From positions 1,257,076 through 1,321,075 of the forward strand of contig NZ_KQ948144.1 of NCBI RefSeq assembly GCF_001513955.1: DNA of 64,000 bases, read 5' to 3'. The DNA is from Streptomyces pseudovenezuelae. Lineage in GTDB: Bacteria > Actinomycetota > Actinomycetes > Streptomycetales > Streptomycetaceae. Both the position numbers and the translations under genes were made by a program. Position 1 is the first letter of the stretch. Each line of letters begins with the position of its first letter. The notes under the pieces were generated by a model. That model worked only from the letters and a program-made list of their open reading frames with translations, was not told where the DNA came from and did not search any database. Below are positions 57,801 to 64,000 of the stretch, in pieces.

Positions 57801-58960
57801 GCCGTCGAGTACGGTCCGGACGCCGTGAGCCCGACCGGGACGTCGGCGGCGAAGTCCTCGGCCAGCTGGGACAGAATGCGGGCACTGGCCGTGCCGTCGC
57901 CGAACGGGTTGCCCGCGGTCGCCATCCTGCGGTACTCCGCCGGATCGTCGAGGAGCCTGTTCGCCCAGGACACGATGGCCTCCGGGTCCGTGCCGATCAG
58001 CCGGGCCGCGCCCGCCTCCACCGCCTCGGGCCGCTCGGTGGTGGTCCGCAGCACCAGGGCGGGCTTGCTCAGGCTCGGGGCCTCCTCCTGGATCCCGCCG
58101 GAGTCGGTGAGGACCAGGTCGCACTCGGCGAGCGTGGCGGCGAAGTCCAGGTAGCCGAGCGGCTCGACGAGCGAGATGCCCCGCTGTCCTTCGAGTTCGG
58201 GCAGCAGCACCTCCCGTACGGCCGGGCTCTTGTGCAACGGCAGCACGATCTCCACGTCCCCGCGCGCCGCGAGCCGGGTCAGCGCCCGGCCCATGCCGCG
58301 CATCCGCTCGCCCTGGTTCTCGCGACGGTGCAGGGTGACCAGGATCCGCTTCGCCGCGCCCCCGAACGCGGAGGTGCCGGTGCCCTCGGCCAGCACCCAC
58401 ATCAGGTTGTCGATGACCGTGTTGCCGGTGACGAAGACCTGCTCCTCGGGGATGCCCTCGCCGGTCAGATGCCGGGCGGCCGCCGGGGTCGGCGCGAAGT
58501 GCCAGCGGGCGATGCGTCCGATCAGGCTCCGGTTGAGCTCCTCCGGGAACGGGTTGTCGATGACTCCGGTGCGCAGTCCGGCCTCGACGTGGGCGACCGG
58601 GATCTTCTCGTAGAAGGCGGCCAGCGCGCCGGCCAGCGCGGTCGTGGTGTCCCCCTGCACCAGGACCAGGTCGGGGCGCTGCTCCCGCATGACGACGCCG
58701 AGGTCGCGCACCAACCGGGCGGTGAGGTCGGACAGTTGCTGCCGTCGGCGCATCACGTCGAGTGCGATCCGGACGTCGACGTACAGCAGGCCGAGCATCT
58801 GGTGGAGCATCTCGCGGTGCTGGCCGGTGGTGACGACGATCGGCTCGAACTGCGAACCGGCGGCCATCGCCCGTGCCACGGGCGCCAGTTTGATCGCTTC
58901 CGGTCTCGTGCCGAGCACCAGCATGGCGCGTACGGGCACGACGGACGTGGGTGTGGACAT
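57797..58960 (-). CDS. wecB: UDP-N-acetylglucosamine 2-epimerase (non-hydrolysing)
   Basis: A 387-aa enzyme interconverting UDP-GlcNAc and UDP-ManNAc. Family motifs are VLGTRPEAIKLAPV, VQGDTTTALAG, HVEAGLRTG, VTGNTVIDNL, TLHRRENQG and LTDSGGIQEEAPSLSKP. The ATG at 58960 has GGGGGG 3-8 nt upstream. It lies 120 bp after the synthase gene on the same strand, suggesting that ManNAc, or the balance of amino-sugar nucleotides, matters for the polymer. Confidence 0.92.
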   Translation of the reverse strand: MSTPTSVVPVRAMLVLGTRPEAIKLAPVARAMAAGSQFEPIVVTTGQHREMLHQMLGLLYVDVRIALDVMRRRQQLSDLTARLVRDLGVVMREQRPDLVLVQGDTTTALAGALAAFYEKIPVAHVEAGLRTGVIDNPFPEELNRSLIGRIARWHFAPTPAAARHLTGEGIPEEQVFVTGNTVIDNLMWVLAEGTGTSAFGGAAKRILVTLHRRENQGERMRGMGRALTRLAARGDVEIVLPLHKSPAVREVLLPELEGQRGISLVEPLGYLDFAATLAECDLVLTDSGGIQEEAPSLSKPALVLRTTTERPEAVEAGAARLIGTDPEAIVSWANRLLDDPAEYRRMATAGNPFGDGTASARILSQLAEDFAADVPVGLTASGPYSTA

Positions 58961-59080
58961 GAGCCCCCCTTGGGCGTGCGCGGTCGGCACGGCGACCGCG
59001 TGAAGTGATGAGAGAAAGGAAGCGAGGACCCGCGGCCCGGGTGGGGGCGCGGCCTGAACGTCCTCAGATGCGCGCGGACT

Positions 59081-60325
59081 TCAGGTGCGCGCGGTCTTCA
59101 GCCAGGTCCGCTGACCGGTGAGCATCCGCCAGAACCCCCACCAGCCGGCCGCGAACCAGATGTAGCCGTAGAAGACGAAGACATGGGCGAGCAGCACCGA
59201 GCGCACCAGCCCTAGCTCGCGCTCCCGCCTGGCGTACACGAAGCCGTACGCGTAGGCGGTGGTGAACGAGAGCAGATACGGGCCGAGCAGCCACATGGGC
59301 GACACGAGCGGGTGTCCGACCTGTACCGAGGCCACGGTGGTGGCGCACAGGGCGACGAGGAAGGACAGCGGCAGCAGCGAGGTGAGCAGGATGAGCACCG
59401 GGCTGGAGAGGTGGTACAGCAGGTCGAGCGCGGGCCTGGTCGGTACGTCCCGCAGGATCAGCGGGACCAGTCCGGCCGACTGGAGATGGCCCTGGAACCA
59501 GCGCGAGCGCTGGCGGATCAGACGCCTGAGGCTGAGCACGGCCTGCTGGGAGACCGCGGCGGTGGTGCAGTGCATGTTGGTCCAGCCCTTGGCGATCAGC
59601 CGGACCCCGAGGTCGAGGTCCTCGGTGAGGCTGTCGCTCCACGGGCCGTCCCCGTCAAGGGTGTTGAGGGCGGCGAGCCGCATGAACTGTCCGTTGCCGC
59701 CCATGCCGACGCTGCCGATGAAGCGGCGTGCGCTCTGGAAGACGTCGCCGTAGACGACGAACTCCATGTCCTGCATGCGGGCGAGCAGCCCGAGGCCCCG
59801 GTTGTACATCCGCACGCAGACCTGGACCGCGCCGGTGCCCGGATCGTCGAAGAACGGGTCGACCGACTGGAGGACGTGCGGGTCGAGCCGGCCGTCCGCG
59901 TCGAGCACGCACACGACCACGTCCGCGGGGTCCCGGCCGAGGAGCAGACCGGACTCCCTGAGGTGGCGCACCCCGTCGTTGAGGGCGGCGCCCTTTCCCT
60001 TGCGTGCGTTCGGCGGGTCGCGCCGGAGCAGCTGGACGACGGCCGGGTCGGCGGCCAGGGCGATGTCGGAGGTGCGGTCGTCCGAGCCGTCGTCGATGAC
60101 CAGCGCCATGTAGTTGGCGGTCGGGAGCGAGGTGATGCGCGCCAGGCTTTCGGCGAGCACTTTCTCCTCGTTGAGACAGGCGAGCAGGAATATGTAGAAG
60201 CGCTCTCTCTTCTCGATCCGGGAGCGTCTGATTCTTCGCCTGGAGAGCACGAAAAGTGTCGTGTTGTAGCAGGCGGCCAGCACGATCAGCGAGATGCTCG
60301 ACCACAGGAACAGTTCAGTGATCAT
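59081..60325 (-). CDS. Processive family 2 glycosyltransferase (PgaC/NodC/HasA-like synthase)
   Basis: A 414-aa membrane glycosyltransferase. One N-terminal helix (residues 4-25) precedes the GT-A domain with IDDGSDDRT, DADGRLDP, a TED motif in SLTEDLDLGVRL, and QRSRWFQGHL, the QxxRW signature of processive beta-glycan synthases. Four C-terminal helices follow. These features fit synthesis and extrusion of a linear polymer such as poly-N-acetylglucosamine, chitin or hyaluronan-like glycan. The start overlaps the stop of a 74-aa membrane protein gene by 11 bp. Confidence 0.88.
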   Translation of the reverse strand: MITELFLWSSISLIVLAACYNTTLFVLSRRRIRRSRIEKRERFYIFLLACLNEEKVLAESLARITSLPTANYMALVIDDGSDDRTSDIALAADPAVVQLLRRDPPNARKGKGAALNDGVRHLRESGLLLGRDPADVVVCVLDADGRLDPHVLQSVDPFFDDPGTGAVQVCVRMYNRGLGLLARMQDMEFVVYGDVFQSARRFIGSVGMGGNGQFMRLAALNTLDGDGPWSDSLTEDLDLGVRLIAKGWTNMHCTTAAVSQQAVLSLRRLIRQRSRWFQGHLQSAGLVPLILRDVPTRPALDLLYHLSSPVLILLTSLLPLSFLVALCATTVASVQVGHPLVSPMWLLGPYLLSFTTAYAYGFVYARRERELGLVRSVLLAHVFVFYGYIWFAAGWWGFWRMLTGQRTWLKTART

Positions 60326-60539
60326 TGCCGCCCCCGGTATCGGCGCGCATCCTTTGCGCCTGGCTCCGCAGCCGTGCCCGGGCCAGCAATATGACGCAAG
60401 CCGTCAGGCAATAGAACAGAAATCCGACTCCCGCGGTTTCCTGCAATGCTCTGGCCAGAGGTAGCCCCGGTATTGCCTCCGGGGCGGTCATTGCCCCGGC
60501 CAGAGGCAGCAAAGAGCCCAGGGCAGGTCGTCCGTACAT
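60315..60539 (-). CDS. Small membrane protein coupled to the glycan synthase
   Basis: A 74-aa protein, MYGRPALGSLLPLAG at the start, one clear transmembrane helix at about residues 38-55 (TAGVGFLFYCLTACVILL) and an Arg/Gln-rich cytosolic tail. The ATG has GGGGGG 4 nt upstream and the stop lies 11 bp inside the synthase gene. I do not recognise it by sequence. Its position recalls PgaD, the small membrane partner of PgaC, but it is shorter and there is no sequence proof. Confidence 0.65.
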   Translation of the reverse strand: MYGRPALGSLLPLAGAMTAPEAIPGLPLARALQETAGVGFLFYCLTACVILLARARLRSQAQRMRADTGGGNDH

Positions 60540-60617
60540 TTTCCCCCCACGTTCTGATGCGCGTCCCCAACGCGCGAAATGGAACGTAGCAGGTTTCCGG
60601 TCCCCTCGATCCTGCAT

Positions 60618-60646
60618 TTGACACGCTTCATGGTCGTCATGAAAAT
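60618..60646 (+). promoter_or_regulatory. Promoter of the DUF2334 gene (TTGACA-N17-GAAAAT)
   Basis: A perfect TTGACA at 60618-60623 and GAAAAT at 60641-60646 with 17-bp spacing, about 50 bp before the ATG at 60697. The region is clearly more AT-rich than average. A CTTGCC/GGCAAG hairpin (60671-60688) lies in the predicted leader. Confidence 0.6.
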
Positions 60647-60696
60647 CAGTGACTTCGTATCGGTAAAGACCTTGCCAATACCGGCAAGGCGGGGGG

Positions 60697-62553
60697 ATGA
60701 ATGTGGGACCACTGATTTCACACAGGAGACGGGGAACAGCGAAGTTCCCCGTGATCCTGTTGCTGGTCGCGGCCGTGCTCGGGGGTACTTTCCTCGCCTG
60801 GAGCGCACAGGCGGGCAGCGTGCCGCCACCCGGTCACCGGCACGGGCACGAGGCCGTCGGCGAGCGGTCCGGACTCGGCAGCGTCGACCTCAAGGGGTGG
60901 GCGAAGGAGCAGATCGCCTCGGACAAGGAACGGCGCGCACAGCCGCGGCCGAAGACGGCGGTCTCACCCACGGCCGCCAGGTCCGGCGCCGTCACCGCGG
61001 TCCGCCAGGCGGGCTTCGTCCGGGCGGCCGCCGCGGCCGACCCCACCACGCTCGTGCTCTACGACACCGCGGGCCCCTACGGCCGGCTCGGCGAGCTGTA
61101 CGCCATGGCCGCGGCCAACCTCGCGGGCCACTTCGGCACGGTGACCGCGAAGCCGGTCCAGCAGTACACCGCTGGGATGATCGGCTCGTACACCGCCGTG
61201 ATCTACATCGGCTCGACCTACTACTGCTGTGACGTCCCGGACGCCATCCCGGCCGCCTTCTACCAGGACGTCTCCACCAGCACCAAGCCGGTCATCTGGA
61301 TGGGTGCCAACATCTGGAACATGGCCAACTCGGTGGGCACCGCCCAGTTCACGCAGCGCTACGGCTGGGACCCGACCAGCTCGTACTACGAGGACGGCGG
61401 CTCCGTCGGCACCGTCACGCAGGTGACGTACCGGAACCAGACCCTCACCCGGAAGATCCCGGCCGGCCAGGACGGCGGAGTGCTGCGCCCCAACATCCTC
61501 ACCGGCCCCGGATATCCCGAGGTCACCCGGCTCGCCGAGGGACTGGACAGCTCCAACGGGCACACCTTCGGCTGGGCGGTCCGCTCCGCCAACCTCACCT
61601 ACGTCGGCGAGATCCCCTTCGCCTACGTCTCCGAGAGCGACCGCGTCATCGCCGCCGAGGACCTCCTCTTCGACGCCCTCGCCCCGGCCACCGCCGAACG
61701 CCACCGCGCGATGCTGCGCCTGGAGGACATCAGCCCCGCCTCGGACCCGGCCGAACTGCGGACCATGGCGGACTACCTCTACGCGCAGAAGATCCCGTAC
61801 GGCGTCAACGTGATCCCGGTCTACAAGGACCCCAAGGGCACCTACAACAACGGCACCGCCCAGACGATCACGCTGGTGCAGCGCCCGCAGGTCGTCAGCG
61901 CCCTCAAGTACATGCTGGCCCGCGGCGCGGTCCTCATGGACCACGGCTACACGCACCAGTACGGCAATGTCGCCAACCCCTACAACGGCGTCACCGGCGA
62001 CGACTTCGAGTTCTACCGGGCCCACGTCGACTCCGCGGACAACGTGGTCTACGACGGCCCGGTCGCCGAGGACTCCGCGCTGTGGGCGCAGGGCCGGGTG
62101 GCCGCCGCGCTGACCCAGTTCACCCTCGCCGGGCTGCCGAAGCCGGCCCTGTGGACCACCCCGCACTACGCCGCCTCCGCCGCCGACTACAAGGTGTTCA
62201 GCTCCAACTTCTCGGCCCGCCTGGAGCGTTCGCTGTACTTCTCCGGCACGCTCGGCGGGAACTCCGCGGGACCCAATGCCTTCATCGGACAGTTCTTCCC
62301 GTACGTGGTGAAGGACGTGTACGGCACCAAGGTGCTGCCCGAGAACATCGGCAACTACGAGCCCGAGGCCTTCAACAACCACCCGGCCCGGCTGCCCGCC
62401 GACCTCGTCGCCTCGGCGAAGGCCAACCTGGCCGTCCGGGACGGGTTCGCCAGCTTCTTCTACCACCCCTACTACCCGACCCAGCCGCTCAAGGACACCG
62501 TCGACGGCATCAAGGCCCTCGGCTACACCTTCGTCAGCCCCACGAGCCTGTGA
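60697..62553 (+). CDS. Exported DUF2334 (polysaccharide-deacetylase-like) protein
   Basis: A 618-aa protein with an N-terminal membrane anchor or signal (KFPVILLLVAAVLGGTFLAW, residues 16-35), a charged linker to about residue 110 and a large extracytoplasmic region. The C-terminal half has DUF2334 features of the NodB-like superfamily: MLRLEDISPASDP with the metal Asp, VLMDHGYTHQYGN with a His cluster, and FASFFYHPYYPTQP. Residues 120-340 form an unrecognised domain. It probably deacetylates a surface glycan, by analogy with PgaB. Its stop overlaps the next gene by 4 bp. Confidence 0.78.
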   Translation: MNVGPLISHRRRGTAKFPVILLLVAAVLGGTFLAWSAQAGSVPPPGHRHGHEAVGERSGLGSVDLKGWAKEQIASDKERRAQPRPKTAVSPTAARSGAVTAVRQAGFVRAAAAADPTTLVLYDTAGPYGRLGELYAMAAANLAGHFGTVTAKPVQQYTAGMIGSYTAVIYIGSTYYCCDVPDAIPAAFYQDVSTSTKPVIWMGANIWNMANSVGTAQFTQRYGWDPTSSYYEDGGSVGTVTQVTYRNQTLTRKIPAGQDGGVLRPNILTGPGYPEVTRLAEGLDSSNGHTFGWAVRSANLTYVGEIPFAYVSESDRVIAAEDLLFDALAPATAERHRAMLRLEDISPASDPAELRTMADYLYAQKIPYGVNVIPVYKDPKGTYNNGTAQTITLVQRPQVVSALKYMLARGAVLMDHGYTHQYGNVANPYNGVTGDDFEFYRAHVDSADNVVYDGPVAEDSALWAQGRVAAALTQFTLAGLPKPALWTTPHYAASAADYKVFSSNFSARLERSLYFSGTLGGNSAGPNAFIGQFFPYVVKDVYGTKVLPENIGNYEPEAFNNHPARLPADLVASAKANLAVRDGFASFFYHPYYPTQPLKDTVDGIKALGYTFVSPTSL

Positions 62554-63608
62554 GGCCACCGCATCCGAGGGGGAGGGCCGTCGCCGCAGTGGTGGCGGTC
62601 CTCCTCGCCGTCGTCTCCGGCTGCACGACCGCCGGGGGCGGGGCCCCGGACACCGGCAAGGACGGCCGGGCGACCCTGCGGGGCATCACCCTGCCCTCCT
62701 GGTACCGCACCGACTACGACAGCCCGGCCGCCGACCGCTATCTGCGGGGCATCCGCGCCACCGGCGCCCGCTGGATCACCCTCACCCCGACCTGGTACCA
62801 GAACCGCGTCAGCGACTCCGGGATGCACACCACCGAGGAGACGGCGAGCGACGCGAGCGTGCGCCGGATCGTGCGCCGCGCCCACGCCCTCGGCCTCAAG
62901 GTGATGATCAAGCCGCACGTCGACCTGCCCGGCGACCAGGACCGCGCCGAGATCGCGCCGCGCGACCGCCACGCGTGGTTCACCGCGTACCGCCGCTTCC
63001 TCACCCACTACGCCGACCTCGCCGCCGACACCGGCACCGAGCAGCTCGCCGTGGGCACCGAACTCGCCGGGGTGTCCGGCGACACGGCCGCCTGGAAGGA
63101 GGTCGTCGCGGAAGTCCGCGAGCACTACGACGGGCCTCTCACCTACGCCGCCAACTACGACGAGTACCGCAGGGTCCGCTTCTGGAAGGACCTCGACGTC
63201 ATCGGCATCGACGCCTATTGGCCGCTGTCCGGGACACCCACGACGGACCCCGCCCGGCTGCGCCGCGCCTGGCGGCCGATCCGTGCCGAACTCGCCGCGT
63301 TCGCCCGCGAACAGGGCCGCCGCGTCCTGTTCACCGAGGCCGGCTACGTCAGTCAGCGCGGGGCCACGACCGCCCCGTACTCCTGGACCGTCAGCGACCG
63401 GGCCGCTCCCGACGAACAGGCCGCCGCCTACCGGGCGTTGCTGGACTCCTTCACGGGCCGGGACTGGTGGGCGGGCGTGTGCTGGTGGATGTGGGACGAC
63501 TGGCCGGACAGCGGCGAGACACCGGCCCGGCTCGCCTACACCCCGCACGGAAAGCCCGCGGAGGCGGTGCTGCGGGAGAGGTGGGGCCCCGCTCAGGGCA
63601 CCCGGTAG
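62550..63608 (+). CDS. Glycosidase-like TIM-barrel lipoprotein (GH113-like)
   Basis: A 352-aa lipoprotein: a signal peptide ending VVSGCTTAGGG with lipobox VSGC (Cys at about residue 24), then a (beta-alpha)8 glycosidase-like domain. Candidate acid/base Glu is in LAVGTELAGVSG and nucleophile Glu in VLFTEAGYVSQRG, with DVIGIDAYWPLSG between, as in GH113-type barrels. It could trim or cut the polymer made by the divergent synthase. The GTG overlaps the DUF2334 stop, and its 3' end overlaps the chitosanase gene by 16 bp tail to tail. Confidence 0.77.
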   Translation: MRPPHPRGRAVAAVVAVLLAVVSGCTTAGGGAPDTGKDGRATLRGITLPSWYRTDYDSPAADRYLRGIRATGARWITLTPTWYQNRVSDSGMHTTEETASDASVRRIVRRAHALGLKVMIKPHVDLPGDQDRAEIAPRDRHAWFTAYRRFLTHYADLAADTGTEQLAVGTELAGVSGDTAAWKEVVAEVREHYDGPLTYAANYDEYRRVRFWKDLDVIGIDAYWPLSGTPTTDPARLRRAWRPIRAELAAFAREQGRRVLFTEAGYVSQRGATTAPYSWTVSDRAAPDEQAAAYRALLDSFTGRDWWAGVCWWMWDDWPDSGETPARLAYTPHGKPAEAVLRERWGPAQGTR

Positions 63609-64000
63609 GTCTCCCCGTACACCTGCCACTCCAGTGGCGTCCGCAGCTGGAGGTTCCCCTCGTCCAGGAAGCGCCGCTGCGCGGTGTCGACGCGGGTGGT
63701 GTCGATGTCCGGATCGCGGCTCTTCATGGCCGCGCGGCGGATGTCGAGGAAGGTGTCCAGGTACGCCTTCTCCGAGCCGCCCTCGGTCGGGCTGTCGGAC
63801 TTCCCGAGGGCGCGCTCGCGCATGCCGTAGAAGCCGGTGGCGTCGGTGCCGGGGCCGTGGAAGACCATGGCGTCGTAGTAGACGAACTGGCCGAGCGGGC
63901 CGAGTCCGTCGAGTTTGGCGAGGCGGACCGCGGGGTCGAAGTAGACCCGGTCGCGGGCTGTGTCCTGGGCCCTCCGGAAGGCCGGGACCGCTGCCTCCGC
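63593..64000 (-). CDS. Chitosanase, GH46 family, C-terminal part
   Basis: About 135 C-terminal residues; the gene continues past the window end, so the catalytic Glu and Asp near the N-terminus are not visible. The segment FDPAVRLAKLDGLGPLGQFVYYDAMVFHGPG, then GFYGMRERAL, GGSEKAYLDTFLDIRRAAM and DTTRVDTAQRRFL are typical of Streptomyces secreted GH46 chitosanases, which hydrolyse deacetylated chitin. It may act on the environment or on partially deacetylated polymer from the neighbouring locus. Confidence 0.9.
   Translation of the reverse strand, partial: AEAAVPAFRRAQDTARDRVYFDPAVRLAKLDGLGPLGQFVYYDAMVFHGPGTDATGFYGMRERALGKSDSPTEGGSEKAYLDTFLDIRRAAMKSRDPDIDTTRVDTAQRRFLDEGNLQLRTPLEWQVYGETYRVP

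Overview
The window is chromosomal DNA from a high-GC actinomycete, almost certainly a Streptomyces. The evidence is roughly 70% GC with strong third-position bias, frequent GTG/TTG starts, many ATGA/GTGA stop-start overlaps, PriA in place of separate HisA and TrpF, a trpC-trpM-trpB-trpA order, and two copies of a 24-bp intergenic repeat I know as common in Streptomyces. No rRNA or tRNA gene, insertion sequence, prophage or CRISPR array was recognised. Most of the window is core chromosome.

Layout. 1-6.0 kb: end of lspA, rluD, a GNAT acetyltransferase, a CPA1 antiporter, an SDR, an MscS channel and a dienelactone-hydrolase-like enzyme. 6.0-10.8 kb (minus strand): Tat-exported PhoD phosphatase, a membrane-anchored DsbA-like protein, an integral membrane protein and DUF2252. 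11.0-14.5 kb: dnaE, then a 54-aa basic protein on the other strand. 15.0-18.9 kb: NYN-domain protein, an ABC exporter pair and a DUF2567-type membrane protein whose 3' end is followed by a triplicated 171/172-bp repeat. 19.3-23.5 kb (minus strand): a 24-codon gene matching ribosomal protein bL37, YbaK, a LON-domain protein, an unknown protein and a large repeat-rich membrane protein.

23.6-40 kb is an amino-acid block. It holds hisD-hisC-hisB-(54-aa membrane protein)-hisH-priA-ridA-hisF as one coupled operon, then an ArsR/MFS pair behind a long AT-rich hairpin, an ~790-bp minisatellite, and hisI-trpE, a Trp-associated membrane protein, trpC, trpM, trpB and trpA. A second DsbA-like protein and lgt follow. 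PriA serves both the histidine and tryptophan pathways and links the two halves.

41.7-49.6 kb is a tightly overlapped seven-gene minus-strand operon: four consecutive, divergent ADP-ribosylglycohydrolase-family proteins, a ribokinase-family kinase, a CaiB/BaiF CoA-transferase and a CitE/HpcH-like lyase. I regard it as the least explained system here. 49.9-57.0 kb: VIT/CCC1 metal transporter and glutamate synthase gltB-gltD, the latter preceded by a GlnR-like box. 57.1-64 kb: a cell-envelope polysaccharide locus with a processive GT2 synthase and a small coupled membrane protein, UDP-GlcNAc 2-epimerase, a laminin-G-like secreted protein, a divergent DUF2334 deacetylase-like protein, a glycosidase-like lipoprotein and a GH46 chitosanase that runs off the window.

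At least ten genes have a -10-like hexamer 6-8 nt before the start codon and no clear Shine-Dalgarno, so leaderless transcription looks common.
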